Assembly: GCA_038501785.1 (NCBI GenBank)
Contig: JBAMJR010000050.1
Coordinates: forward strand, 1,145,001-1,209,000
DNA from: Myoxocephalus aenaeus
Taxonomy: Eukaryota > Chordata > Actinopteri > Perciformes > Cottidae
Direction of reading: 5' to 3'
DNA: 64,000 nucleotides
Part shown: piece after piece, positions 10,500 to 24,334 of the stretch
Numbering within the stretch: the stretch's first letter is position 1
Layout: each line of letters opens with the position of its first letter
Made by a program: the position numbers and the translations under genes
Notes under the pieces: generated by a model
Databases searched by the model: none
Seen by the model: the letters and a program-made list of their open reading frames with translations, nothing else
What the model was told of the DNA's origin: nothing

Positions 10500-13179
10500 T
10501 GATCTATATTTCTGGATCTGATTGTTGCGGAAGGCCGCAGGAGCTGACGTGCACCTCACCAAAGAGATGACTACATGTCAGGACAGGGGAGTGAAGTTAC
10601 TACACAGAGCCCAAATATCTTTTATACGTGAGCTTGACGACCCGGATTTACATATTCCTGACAAGCAACTTCTTGTAGTCAGGTGAATGATTATCCTCCT
10701 GGCAGTAACAGAGGAGGAAATAATGTAGTTTTGTTGGAAAATGTTCAGAGCAAAAAAAAGAAGCACAAAGGCGGTGCTGGTGTGTGCATGATGCTGCAAG
10801 TACAGATGAGGAGGTCACTGGAGACACGATTCAGGGTGTGAGGTGGATTCGAGTAATATATTCATGAGTTTGTTAAACACAAGATCACTGCACAGAGGTC
10901 TAGTCTGGAAAGTTACTATAATGTGAATTATGTTATCCTTGGTAGTGGCGATTGCAAAGCATCAGTAGAAATACAGCCACTATAGCTTAAAGAAATGTCA
11001 AACAGTCAAAGCTTCTTTAGGAACACCTAAATAGAAGCTTTGAATGAAAAAAAGTTTAAAAAAAATAAAAACTTCAGTAGGCCTACAGCCGTCATTAAAA
11101 CACAACGCAGTTTTTTCTCTTCTTTTGGTGCGAGCGGTGAGAGATTTCAGTGGAGGAGCGGTGAAATCTGAGCTGAGCGCAGAGCGATATTAAGCGAAGC
11201 AGCCTGGAGCGGCTTTGAGCGGGGGAGCAGAGGGAACGAACAGTTCAGAGTGAGGAGAGGAAGTTCTCACCGCTCCACTTGGCTCCCGCGCCCTGGTTGG
11301 AAACGTCCAGCAGGTTGACAGTTGACCTGTCCTCCTCCCCAAGGGCAACGTTCTCCAGATTTATTACATGCGCTCTCTGAGTTGGTGGATCCTGGCTACA
11401 GTTACTTGACTACTGCTTCCGTATGTGTCCAGTGTGTTCACAACACAGCCAATGCTGTCGTGGATAAATGTGAGACTTTGACAAGTGAGACTGCGGTTCA
11501 TGTGTCATTTCTTACCATATTGTTCCTCCCAACAATTCATATTAACCCAGAATGCAATCTTCTTTTAACCAATTAGATTTAGATGCAGCCAGACATTAAG
11601 CATGGATAATGCTCATATGAGTGGAATAAGTAATCGCCTAAGAAGGCACCGAGAAGCTATACCTTTATTGTCCGACAAGGACACACTGCAGAGACGCGTA
11701 AATCAGGCTTTCAACCGGGCTCTTCAAATTGTTCACAACCCCCACTGGAAGATGTTGTGAAACAGAAGTACTGGATCCACAGAGAGATACAGTAGAGGAA
11801 ATACATGCAGCAAGAGTCGTGGAGGCAGGAGGGAGCAGGAAAAAAAAAAGACAGATTGAAAAGAAAGGGGGATGGGGGAAGGGAGTGCAGAGAGCAATAC
11901 AGGGGAATGGGTGAGGGGTATGTTATGAGGTTGTGGGAGAGCCAGTGCATGAGATAGTGAAAAAGAGTGGAAGAGAGAGAGAGAGAGAGAGAGAGGTGTT
12001 GGTGCTTTTTAAATAGCCTACGTGGAACACCAAATCCCCTCAGCAGCACACATCAGCTGACTGACTGCTACTTGCCAAGGAGCGCTGTAGGTGGGGGTGG
12101 TTGGGAGAGCGGGGCTTATAACTCTCTCCACTGACACATTCGCCGTGCAGAAACGAGACGGAGCTTTACCCATGTTGGCCCTGGAGAACTCTATCCTGTC
12201 TAAACATAGACCTCCTGGTGCACTGGGGGAGGACCAGGCACACCGGCACGGAAAGAAAGAATAAGGGAGATCAGCTGTCTTTCTCTGTCATTATTCATAC
12301 GTTCACTTGACTTTGTAATCAGGTTGTGACGGTGCATTTCACAGCTTTAGTCCACTCTTGGTAGTTTATTACTCAGATATTCTTTTATAGGTCTTCCCAT
12401 GTATGAAACAACCTTCATCCTATCAAGTAATTTGTGTGCTTTAAGTAGGGTTGTTTATGGAACTTATCAAACAGAAGTATAGAAAACAGTCAAGTACTCA
12501 GAATGGGTCGGCTTCATAGTTTAGGTATCACTATGGAAAGATTTCCAATGATATCCAGCCAGTAAAAAAAAAAAAAACTGCTTTTAGAAATCATTAGTTG
12601 GCATAAGTTGTTTCAGACAAGATATTTCTATTTTGCTGCTGTGCAAAAGAGAAGGTCCTGCTCTGCCAAAAGGGCAATTCATTCCTCCACATATCCTTTC
12701 TCAGCCAATTATCTGGGTCTGGGTTGTGGTGGCAGGCAGCTAAGGGCCAAAAAAGAACCGGCTGTCCCACCACGTCCAAAGGCAAAAGTCTTTATAGCCG
12801 TTTCTGACGGCCACACTTGAAGGTGGGGTGAAAAGACTGCCGTCATACAGAGGGGCATGACGCGATAATTGTTTAAAGGCGCACATTTTCAGCCCACGGG
12901 CATGATTGTCGGTTTCGTCAAGTCATTTTCATTGGAAACCGGTGACACGAAGCTACGACCTGACGGCAGACACCTGTCGCTGTGTGACGTGCTACAAATC
13001 AAAGTTGAGCCGGTCTCAACTTTTTCCAGCTCTACGATGATGCAAGAAGCATCAACCAATCCTATAATTTTGTTCTCTCTTGTCTAAAACAATGCCGTTA
13101 GCCAGTTTCCAGTGCTATTTAACAAATAACTATGAGCGCTTGGGCAACACTTTGGGGAAAAACGTAGCTGGTTACGCAT
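10500..13179. other. non-coding stretch
   Basis: No exon recognised. It contains a GC-rich patch near 11127-11290 with repeated GAGCGG-type words, a short GA run at 11975-11995, and at 12771-12836 a segment matched in inverted orientation at 17262-17342. Open frames are short and lack domains. Confidence 0.6.
12771..12836. repeat. inverted dispersed repeat, arm 1
   Basis: Contains CACACTTGAAGGTGGGGT and upstream CCACCACGTC plus GTCTTTATA. The reverse complement of 17262-17342 shows the same words in the same order with small differences. Unassigned repeat, or distant ends of one large element. Confidence 0.5.
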
Positions 13180-13855
13180 GGCCGTTTCGTTTGGTGTTAA
13201 AACGGTGTTCACAAGCAAATGTTACGTAACCCGTAGAACACGGAGCACACATGAATGCAGAAAGAGTTGTATCTGCTAATCTGTATCTATATATGCGTCT
13301 TTAATTTACAACTAATATATCATCCTTTGAAAAGCAATTTAGCATTTTTCAAAGAAAATCCTTTTTGGGTAATCTCCACATGTCACACGACTCGTGTCTC
13401 GTGAAACACAATGCACAAATAAATGCAGAGTGATTTGTGTCTCTAAATCTGTATCTGTGCCTCCAATTTACAACTCGTAGAACATAATTTGTAAATAAAA
13501 ACATACATAAGTTTAACATTTAAACATTTGTTTTTCTATGCGGCATCCATAAATGTTGCATTACCACCATCTACTGGAAAAAAGCTAGTCTTCCCTTTAC
13601 TTAACTTTACTTAAGTACTTTACTTGCTTCATTTTGTGTGTGACACAGTAGCATGATAAAACAGTCTTAAAAAAATAGTAGGTGGAGGTTAGCAAATATA
13701 TTTCCTTTGAAAAATGCTATGTTGATAAATAAATAATGGTAAATTAGTTATAAATTAGAGGCACAGATACAGGTTTATAGATATAAATTAGTCAGCAACC
13801 TAACATTTGTTTGCCAATATTCATGAGACTGTTTTACGACCGTAATTTTATGGTG
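13180..13855. mobile_element. MITE-like inverted-repeat block
   Basis: Segments at about 13280-13500 (words TCTGTATCTGTGCCTCCAAT and AGCATTTTTCAAA) recur in reverse complement at about 13700-13800, and the outer parts near 13195 and 13810-13850 pair weakly. Within the left arm an approximately 85-bp unit is itself duplicated. This symmetry suggests a decayed foldback or MITE element. No clean TSD was found. Confidence 0.45.
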
Positions 13856-16735
13856 TGAACAATCAGCGATAGTCGGAAGAGGTGTCGAGGAAGCGGCTTC
13901 CAGACGCTGTTCCACCATTCAACATACTTACTTTTGTTGTGTCATTGTAGGGAATCCCCAATGTCCCAAACCCAGATGGGCTTCATGATCCCCCCATCTT
14001 GTTCTAATCTGGGGTGTCCGTCCTTTGAAACATGCCTCGAAAAAGCTCTCAGGGAAAGGACCCATAAGGAGGTACAATGTATGCCTGGAAAACGAGTTTG
14101 TGTCGTCCAAACATGTATAACCAAGATGCAGATCCTGCGATCCCAACCACCGAAAGACTCTGGGAGAGTGGTTAGCTGTTTGATGATCCGACAAGGACCG
14201 GCTGAGACCCGAACCACCTCGGCTGAGGCTTTACTCTCACATGCATCTTGACTCAAGTTGTATTGCCTACAGCAAGTGCTTTTTCGGTAGTTTGAGATCA
14301 CCTGAATTCTATGCCAGTTCAAACAATCCAGGCAGATTTGTTTGTTTGGTTCCAGCAATTACTTTGAATCACACGATATTTTGTGCAGTTTCCTGGACTG
14401 CAATCACAGGCCGTAGCCATAGTCATATGTCTCCCGTGAAGGTTTAGAAGAAAAGTGATTATGAAATACTCTGAGGCATCGAAGATGGGTGACAAAGGGA
14501 ACGCTGAAAAGAGAGGAAACGGAGAGAAAAAGGCTATATATTTTCTTTTTCTCTCACTCTGTCTCCCTCTCTCCTGAAGTCCAGCCAGTTTCCTGCTTTC
14601 CCAGAATAATGCACAGTTTATGAGGCAGGCAGAGGGCCATGCTTTATAAATGGCACTGTCGCTTAGACGTCGTTTGAGCTCGCTCTCCGACTCTCTCTCT
14701 CCCGCTCTGTCTCCCTCCTCCACTCTCGGCGGCAGTTCGTGGCATTTGCGTGCATGCCTGTAATGGTCTGACTACAGTGGATATGAAGAGGCAGGGAGGC
14801 GCTGTGTCAAAGTGGAACCGCCATTCAGTCACGGTGGAGTTTTTACACGTTTGGCCTCTTTTGCATTCCATTTTTAACCTCCGCCTTTCCCTCACTTCTT
14901 CACTTGGTCGAACGGTCACACTCTCCTCCTCACCCCCTCGGCTTGGCGTGAAAGGTGACCAGCAAATTGTCACCCTCGACTCCTGAAATGTTCCCTTGAA
15001 ACACTTCTCTGAATACAAAGGCCTTCAGACAACCTCTGTCTCGTCTTACTCAGCGCCATCGCCTCCGTTCTTCCCCTTCCGTCTTTCCCTTCTTCTCTTC
15101 ACTCTCTCGTCTTTGTTGGGTGACTAACATCTTGGAGGATGAGGGTGGAAAAAAATGCTTAACCGCCTTTAATGAATATCAGAGACGGGTGTGTCACATG
15201 TTTGTGATTCATATCCTCTGTTATCTCAAAGGCCTCCTTCAACATTACACAAATCCAAAACACGATGAAGAAAAAAGCGAGGAAGGCTGGTCCGAGGTTT
15301 GGCCAAGACCTTTGCTTCAATTGACACAGTTGATCCAGCAGGGATGAGAATGTGACAATTAGGTTAAACTCCACTAATCTAAAAGTGTGTTATTTTAATA
15401 CATTTTGGCTATACCACACCTAATCACTCTGCAAATTAAAAACTAATGTGTTTTCTCCCCTTCACTATTTACCATTTGGTGGTTCCCATTAATTTCTGTA
15501 TGGTTTAGAAATCATTATGCAGACTCTTGAAATTTGCTTTAGTTGTATAATCTTTCACTGTGCACATCAAGACGACATTTTAGGATGATGACATCACTGC
15601 AGACTTAAACTTAAACTGTATTGTCATTAATCCATAAAGTCAATTTGACAAATATTGACTCAGCGTTAACAGTATTTTCTTTGAAAAAGTGTAAAGATCT
15701 GCCAGTGATCCGCACAATGATTCCTTGGTGATCATTTGTTTCCCACAGACCTTTGTGAGATTGTGGAGTGTGGACCTCGGGGGTGATGAAAATGTTGTAT
15801 ATTTTAAAGTTAAATGCGTCAGTCTGGTTCACTTTGAGAGCAAAATGAAGAGGCTGGGTCTCTGAAGAATGTTGTGCTCTTGTAAACATTATTATTTAGC
15901 AGTGGATTGCAACAAAGTGCATTTAATACTCAAGTAGCCTACTGCATATTAGAGGTACTTGATTTTTGTATTGTTGTATGTTATTTTATACTTTTACTCC
16001 ACTACATCTCAGAGGGAAATAAGTACTTTTTACTTCACTACATTTATTTGACAACAAAAGTTGCGAGCTACTTTGCAGACTCTGATTCTTTCTACAAAAT
16101 GTAAATCAACGAACTATTATGTATTATTAAGTAGTATCTCATTATTAAGTATATGAAGCAGTTAGCGCCCTCTTTAGTTGTTAATGTATCAATAATTATA
16201 ATACAATTGTATATAATATATCTCAATATATATAATATCATATATACATATATATCATTCATTATAATATTACATTATTGTGATATTGATGCTGATATTT
16301 TTGTGCCTTTTCGAACGCAGAACTTTTACTCGTAACCGAGTATTTTTATATCGGCATTACTTGTCGATCTGAGGCCTTCTTCCACCACTAACACTCGAAT
16401 AGACAATGTACTTATTAACACACATTGGTTGTAAAGATATGAACGAAATTCACACTGCAGAAGCGTGGTCAACGAGACGAGCTCGTCTCAAGAATGGTGG
16501 GTTGCCGACATCGCCGCAGATCCCTGACGCCCCGTGACAGTCGACGCCGGGAGTACCGTCCCGACTCGCAGGGGAGAGGGACGCTGATGAACGAATTCCG
16601 GCCAAGAGGTGCTGCGAAGCCACAACACTTTCCGCGGGCCTTTAGGAACCAAGCTAAATGCATACAGGTTGGCAGGCATTGTTTTTTCACTTGCCTTAGG
16701 GCTAAGAAATCCAAAATAACTTAAAGGAGATTCTG

Positions 16736-16860
16736 CAGTCTGCTAATTAATGTTTATACTGCGCCATACAGGGAATGTCAGGCATTCGTAATTTATAGTC
16801 AGCTAATTGATGTTTACACTGTGCTTTACAGGAAATGTCAAGTATTCATAATTTACAGTT
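16736..16860. repeat. two-copy tandem duplication, about 62 bp
   Basis: Adjacent units both read as GTC-GCTAATT-ATGTTTA followed by ACAGG-AATGTCA and CATAATTTA-type ends. They differ at roughly ten positions. Confidence 0.75.
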
Positions 16861-17261
16861 GAAGATCTAAAACCCAACCACTGCTCTAACAGCTTCTTCA
16901 ACTCAATGCAATTTCTTTTCATTGGCCTTTCTGCAAACATGTTTCAGGGGTTTACTTTCCAATTTCTAAGTGTGCATTAAATGAGCTAATTTCCCCTCTT
17001 ATTATGAGTTTGGAATCATCATGAAATAAAGTAATGTGTATTGTTATTGCCATGTCTGAACTAGAAGGGCTAGTCTGGTCATTTTATGCAGCGATTGGTC
17101 AGGTGTGTGGAGGTCTAGTATAAAAAGTATAAAACATTCAAACTCTTTTTTTTCATTCTCCACACAACTACTTCCATCACTTTTTGTCACAAGTGCAACA
17201 CCACGAATGCCTTTGAGGAGGGATTGTCCGACTGTGTCTGCCATTATCCCCATTTGAACAA

Positions 17262-17342
17262 TGATTGTGTCTTTACCCCACCTTCAAGTGTGACGATTCA
17301 GATTAGGTATAAACACTTTTTTCCCTTCTGACGTGGTTGGAG
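17262..17342. repeat. inverted dispersed repeat, arm 2
   Basis: Contains ACCCCACCTTCAAGTGTG, the exact reverse complement of the 18-base core in arm 1 at 12771-12836, with further matching words outward. Confidence 0.5.
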
Positions 17343-19490
17343 GACCCTTACGAACGTAAACATTGTATTACATACAACAAGTTATTTTCAAGAATACTCC
17401 GCAATAAACCTCGGGAGAAACGGGGTTTCTTAGGCCACTAAAAACGTTCTCTTTCAAAATGTTTACCTCTCCTCTTAAGTGTGAACCACAAACTTGACTT
17501 CGACGTTTAGCAAAAACTTGAAAAGGCGCCGGTATGGTCCGTTAGGTATGACAAACACTACCAATGACGGTACAGGCATTCTCTCGCCAAAAAAACCCAC
17601 AAAAGCATGCCGGCATGCAGCGCACTCATGTCACACTCGAGAGGAATGCGTGCTCTCTCCTCTGGACGCAGGCATCCGCACACACCAGAATCAAAGCAGG
17701 CATGCATCACACATAAAGTGACTGAAGGGGATGACGTGTGAGGTAAAGGCTGCAGTGTCCCGTCGTCCTGCTGCGGAACATAATAAAATGCACTTTGATT
17801 ACATTCCTCCGTGACCAGTCCTGTCCCACTTTCCATTCTCCTCGCCGCCAGCGAGCGTTTTATTCACTGTTTTCATGATGCAGGGCAGCGATCTGGAGCC
17901 GGTGGGGGTGACTCACCCGTGATGCATCCTTTTGATGTCCTGAGCCCGAGACCTCCCGACATTTTATGTCCCACCTGCCACTTAGGTCTGGGGTGAGGGG
18001 GTGAGGGGTGAGGGGTGGTGGAGCAGAGAACAGAGAGGGGATCGGATATTAAAATGAAGACATGTAAAGAAGGCTGCAGGATGAGTGTATGAGGGGCTAA
18101 CATGTGTTTAATGATCTGTGAATTATTGCTTGTTTATTGGAGGGGGGTGGTTAACCCTTTGACGGCCACAGCCCAAGTAGTCGCTGTGTCTGATGTAAGA
18201 GCTCGGAGGAGTTGCATCATCTTATCAAAGCTTGGAGCCCAGTCCTCGTCCCGACTGTCCTCTTTCATTGTTCTTCCTTTCCATCCTTTCCTTCGTTTGC
18301 AGTTGATGTTGGTCCTTGGACCAATACATTTATGGTCAAATTAATTAATGCAACTGTCTTAAAAAAAATCCTTTCCCCTGCTATACAAGCCGCCATTGAT
18401 TTCCATTCAACTTTTTTTTGCTTCATTCACTTCATGTCAAGATATTTAGATTAGACTATTTTGGTGAAAATGTAGGGTCAAATAAATAATTGGTACTGGG
18501 TTTTAGAAATTTGAGGATATAAATATACATTTCTATAATTCCAGGCATTTATCTTTTTGTATTTTTACTTTTTGTATTTCTGTCCACGTTTCTTCTCCCT
18601 CTTCTTCATATAGTGTCTGTATTGGCACATGTAACAACACTGTGATGGGAAGGACTCTCTCAAGAAAGAGATCTAGACCATCCTGGTTAAATAACAGTCA
18701 AATTGACCGAGTCATACAAACGAATAACCGCAGCACCACATATCAAGCTACGTGATCCAAGATGCATCGTGACAGTTGCAACATCAGACTGTGTTGCAAA
18801 GAGGAGTGAAATAAGCCTGACTCTGTTCCATAATGCTACCAGATGATTTGACCAAAATTAATATATGTTTAACCCTTTGACTGCACAGCTCCGGAGGCAG
18901 GGCTTCAGCCCAGCTGCAGAGTAAGCCATTGGTTGTGGTATGATGATTAACAGACTGCACGGCTGAGCTGTGATTGGCTGCTGAAACCTCCTGATCGGCC
19001 TCCACCAGTCCCCTCCAGTCAGGTGACTGTGACACGCTGCAAAATCAATGTTATCAATCTGTCCTCACAATCAGCAGCACCACCGCTAATAGGGAGTTGA
19101 AATGTATCAGTGCAATAAATTGTTCCTGTTTTCTCTCCTTTAGGAAAAAGTTAAATTTCCCCTCCACTTGCTCGTTTGCGGTTTATTGCAGATTGGATGT
19201 ATCATGAGGCAGTTTGGGGATCGAGTGGGATAGAGCTGTTTGCGTTTCGTTTAAACTCTTGGCCTCATAAACACTGAATCATTGTTGGATAGATATGATC
19301 ATTACAAAGCACTGCTGAGGCTCTGGTTTCAATCTAGCTCACAAATGTCATCGTATGACGTCCTTTCTCCTCTCTCTCATCCAATTTGCCAGCAAAATGA
19401 ATCCTGATGAAGCAAAAGTACCTTGTAAAGAAGGTTGTTTTGACACAACCTGGTGGGATGTGAACACAATGACTTCTAGCTGTTTGGGGT

Positions 19491-19495
<5 letters not shown>

Positions 19496-19529
<34 letters not shown>

Positions 19530-19563
19530 GTGGGGGAGGTGGTGGTGGTGGTGGAGGGGGGGG
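19496..19563. repeat. (GT)n followed by G-rich tract
   Basis: A GT run to 19527 passes into GGGGTGGGGGAGG, repeated GGT units and a run of nine or more G. Several G-runs of three or more within 40 bp make a G-quadruplex possible. Confidence 0.9.
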
Positions 19564-19733
19564 TAATGTGAAACGTATGAATGTGTGTCTGTGTGCGTCT
19601 GGGTAATGTTAAACGTCTTTCATCACAACCTGATTCTGAAGAATTTGTGGTTTCTTGCACAACGTAAATAATATTTGATCACATTTAGACATCTATGTTA
19701 GTCAGATCTGATCTTTATCCTGTTCTGCCATGA

Positions 19734-19808
<75 letters not shown>

Positions 19809-19817
19809 ACACACACC
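19734..19817. repeat. (CA)n microsatellite
   Basis: ACAC run of about 75 bp ending ACCCACACACAC. Confidence 0.97.
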
Positions 19818-21991
19818 GAAACACAGCCCCATAGCACATGTGCGTCTGAGGCTAACCTCAGAACCTCAGTTCTCCAATAACAATATATTCAGTATACGTG
19901 CTGGAAATTACTAATATTTGAATTTAAATGTCAGAGTTCCTATTACAGGTATTTTCCTACTAAAATCAAAGGTGACTTATTTATAGTCTATGAAATGAAG
20001 AAAACCATTCCTCTAGTTGACATTTTGTGACATTTAATGTATAACCTGAGCTTTACTTCTGTATCAAATCATGCATGATGATGGGACGCAGCCATAGCAC
20101 TTTTAACACGTTTAAAAGTATGAAGAGCATGTAAAACTCTACGGCACATGCTTCTCCAAGCAGCATGTGCAGATGGAGATCAAGGAAAAAAAAGGTCATT
20201 GTGAAATGGCTGTGAGGCTGTTTCTTTTATTATGTACTTTTTTTTCACATACGAGGAGCGACAACAGCACCTTATCAGAGCAGCAGCAGCGCCGGTCCGA
20301 TGTCAGAGTCTACACAGAATGTGGTCAACACACTATTGAGTGAAGGTCATCCGCGTTTTGGCAGCGATTAGAGCCCAACACACAATCCCTGTAGTTCCAT
20401 GTGAAGATGGAAGAAAATAAATAAATAACAAAGGACAAAGTGTTGACCAGGGTTAACCAAAAAGTAGAAGGAAATGTCTCATGTCGTCTGTTAAAAGCTG
20501 CACTTGAAGACACTGCACAGACCACAACCATTGGCCAGCTGACTGCGGAAATTAGATTACAAATTATTACTCAAAATGATGTTTGATAAATAGACGGAAA
20601 TCTTTTGCTTAGCGTCATAGTTTTCTTTGTATTGATCGTTATGCTTCTGGAAAAAGAATCGGGGGACAATCGGGGGACAAAAGAACCACACAAAATGAGT
20701 AAATCGGCAAGGGGTGAGGGCCAGCTATGGGCAAGACTCGGTCTACTGAGCCCCAAACAAATCAAGTCAAGTTGTTCCGGTTTAGGACCGGGGGGCGAGA
20801 GCCTTTAAGCTCTTGAATGCTGCACATAAACAAATGTGGAAATAACAAAAGGTACTTCTCGGTTATCTCAACCGATTGCCCGATACGGACACAGACACTT
20901 CCAGCCCCTCCAGTGAGTACGCCACCAAAACACACACACAAACACAAACACACACACAGACAAACTCTATTTGCACGTGTGTTCTGTTGACGTCGCAGCT
21001 CTGCCTCTCGGTGTGAACGGCCTGGCTCCAAAGCACCATGTACTTTTGCGGCAGACTGCGGCACTTTCAACTTAATGAGGCCATGTACTGCCTGATTCAT
21101 TTACTCTAAAATACATGTTGTGGGGACGAGAGCAGTGTGTCATTAGAAATCACTTGAGTGGGACACCCAAAACAGAAACGTCTCCTCACTGGTTCTCATC
21201 CACACAGAGGGGGGAGAGAGAGAGAGACAGACAAAGGCAAAGAGACACAGGAAGAAGGCGAGAAGAGTAGGAGGAGGAGTGAGAGGGGCCGAGGGGTGTA
21301 AAAAAAAGTGTGAACTCCTGCTCCTTTATGACCTGTTAAAATCACTCAGTGAGCATTCAGGGTCAGTGAGGACGAAGGAGGGAGGGGAACCGTCCTTTCT
21401 GCACTCAGGCTTGACTAACTCTTTGGCTCCCCACTGAGCCAATCTATATGCTCTTTCTTCTCCCCTTGTATCTGATTCTGAAAGTGTGTCAAAGCCAATC
21501 ACTATGTTTGTTTCAGATATCATTGACCTCTGTGTGTGCAAATCCGTGTGCGTTTGGAACGCAAAAATCTCCGGGCATTTGTTTTCTCATGCACCGGCCG
21601 TTCGGCATCATACCCAAACCGCACTGCAGAGTCTCTCTGGGAAGCACAGCGTTTCTGTCCAATGACTTCTGCCCTGCATGCAGCTCCAGAGGTCTAATTA
21701 TGCTCGGTTTGAAAGCACAGACACCCCCATGTCAAAGGCAGTCTCTATAAATCACACACAGTCATTAGTGGGAAAATATGCTTTTTTTTCTATTCTTTCG
21801 AGGGCTTGGCAATACAACATAAAGCCATGACAAATAAAAGCAATAAACTATTTATTGTCTCGGGGGTAGAAATGGTTACATCTCTCCACACAGACAGGAA
21901 TGGCATTTACGCAAACGAATTGGCTGTAAACGCTTTTTATTTGAAACCCAGGATATAATTAGAAACTTGTGGCTTTCCAAGAAAGGATATG

Positions 21992-22025
<34 letters not shown>

Positions 22026-22069
22026 GTGTGTGTGTGTGTGTGTGTGTGTAAGCGTGCACAACAACGTGT

Positions 22070-22105
<36 letters not shown>

Positions 22106-24310
22106 GCTTTCTCTTCTTCATTATGTCAAGTAGCTTCCAAATATTTTGTGTCAGAAATAAAGTTCACATGAGGAATTTCACAGGTGGTCGTGGCAAAAAA
22201 TACATTAGACTATATGGTCAGGAAATATGAATCTGACATGGACCAGTTGTTGAGCACAAAAAGGAGCAATCGGGTTTTCTGACTGCAAAGGTGTTTTTTA
22301 ATGTGTCACCTTTAGCTGCAAGTGCATGCGTAGTTATTTATTTAGCATATTTGTTATGCAATGGACAATTTTTTTTACCCGGTCTTTCTGTCTTACTAGT
22401 TTTTAAGATCTTTTAAGTCGGCTCTGATGGATTGTGGGTCGCTTAAATTGTATTTTCCTACATAGTGGAAGCTCAAGGTGTGTTTGCATGTGCCCAATAC
22501 GGTGTCACTCTTTTTGAACTGCAACCTGTAAATAACAAGGTGTTGCCGTAAAGCTCTCCGTGCTTCAAAGTGTCTGAAATTCAGTTTCAAAGAGGTTGAA
22601 ATTGGATGTTGGCGTGCCTTCTGTCATTTTTATGTGCCAACAATTGTACATTACACTACGCAGACACTTTATTAATGACAGGGATAGTGGTTATGTGTAT
22701 GATTTGTACGTGTCGTGTACGTGTTGTGCAATTTAGTTTGTTTGAAGCCCCCTGAGGCCTCGAGGATTGTAATTTAAGCTATACTTTTCAACGAATAACA
22801 CTGCAATGTGAGCTTAGTACAAGCAATTTCCAGATTTTTGGGGCAATAACTACTATCTAATACATGTATTGCAATATATTAAAAGGATGGATTTAAATCA
22901 ATGGATATGTTTTTAACATATCATTTTAAATACCAACTCAAATCTAAAGATTTGTTTTTATATAAAAAAGAATATCCTTATCTGCTTGCAATTTTCTTTT
23001 GCAAAGACAATGTCACGTTCAGTGGACTTGTGAACAAGACGTTTTGGTACCGATAATGGGTGTTTATGTACTGGGATCTTTGAGGTTAAATATCAGCGTG
23101 AGTGGGCACCAAAATATCAGCACAAAAAGGCAGACCACAAATCAGACACAACCTTTTTCAGACGTCACATAGACAGGACATCATGGTTCCCTTCAACTAC
23201 AAACTGCCAAGTGGGGAAAGAAAGTTTGTGTCCATCTCCTCGTGGCAATTACCAACAGGATAAGCTGCTTGTCTTGTGGCGTTAGATACAGTATCTTCTG
23301 GACTGTTCTCTTTTTGTGAAACCAGTCATTGGGGCGCTCCTCTGCCGTCTCTGCACTGATAGTTTTGCTACTGTAATCGAGCAGTTTTAGATCTGTACGC
23401 ATTGGTATCTCCATCCGAAATCTCTTCAGCTTCCACAAGGTTTGTGTCAATACCAGCCGACAGACTCCCTTGTCAGCAGCTCGGGAGCCTTTTAATGCGG
23501 AGCAGGTGGTAAGGAAACATGACCGAGAAGAGGCAGCCCCTTCAGAGAGATGTTGGCCCAGACGGTCATATTGCTTTCACTCCTGGCATCTTTATTATTG
23601 CTCTCTCTCTCACCCCTCCCAGACTCCCCACAAATCAGATGATATGATGCACACGCTGAGCCCTTCCTCCCGTCCCCCCCCTATCATCCCTCATGCCGCC
23701 GGACTCCCACACAGACTTCCCGGCACTGTGAGAGGACCGGGATGTGCATGAGTTACACAAGATTAATCTGCCGTTTGATGGGAAACGTGTTGTTCTCAAG
23801 GTCTCGCAGGGGAGACAGCTTTAAAAGCTGGAGTGAGATTACATTTTCATTCCACTGCTGAAAGAGGAGCACTGTGTATTTACTTTACCAGCCTACTTCA
23901 CCCCCCTTCCCACCACCACCACACCACACCACACCACTGCCGCCTCACTCAGCTTCTCTGCTTAGCGATAAGCGGGTTGAGCCATTCATTTCTCCCCCCA
24001 CATGCCCTCACTCTCTTAAACAATCTGCAGAGCTGAACATGCCCTTTCCAGAATCACCGATGTAAGGAGCACACAGGCTCCATATCTTTCAGCATGCAGG
24101 AAGCGCACACATGCGATGGATAATTTAAAATATCGAGTGAAAACATATTGTTGAGAGTCAAACACCCATCAAAGGGCAGTTCTGAAAAGATTCCAGTGCT
24201 CTTTCATCATTCAGTTCAGTATGGTAGTACTATGGTATTACTATGGTCAAAACAAAAACAAAAACTGAATGTTCCAACCTATGTATGTACAATATAGTAT
24301 ATTTAAACCC
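19818..24310. other. non-coding stretch
   Basis: No exon recognised. Notable contents are a GT tract and TC tract at 21993-22101 and short CA-like sequence near 20930-20960. Small frames lack domains. Confidence 0.6.
21993..22101. repeat. (GT)n and (TC)n microsatellites
   Basis: GT run at about 21993-22049 with one interruption, then a CT run at 22074-22101 after 24 bp of unique sequence. Confidence 0.95.
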
Positions 24311-24334
24311 TGTTTGTCTCCTGCCCCAGTGTTG

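Larger units (their letters stand above)
13856..19495. other. non-coding stretch with minor repeats
   Basis: No host exon recognised. It holds a 16-bp palindrome at 16474-16489 next to a GC-rich patch (16490-16640), a 62-bp tandem duplication at 16736-16860, and the second arm of an inverted repeat at 17262-17342. The overlapping frames near 13930-14360 on both strands have no recognisable domain. Confidence 0.55.

Noticed and set aside
13934..14358. Overlapping 105- and 138-codon frames on opposite strands
   Set aside because: Mutual shadows, with no family motif seen. A transposon relic is possible but could not be supported.
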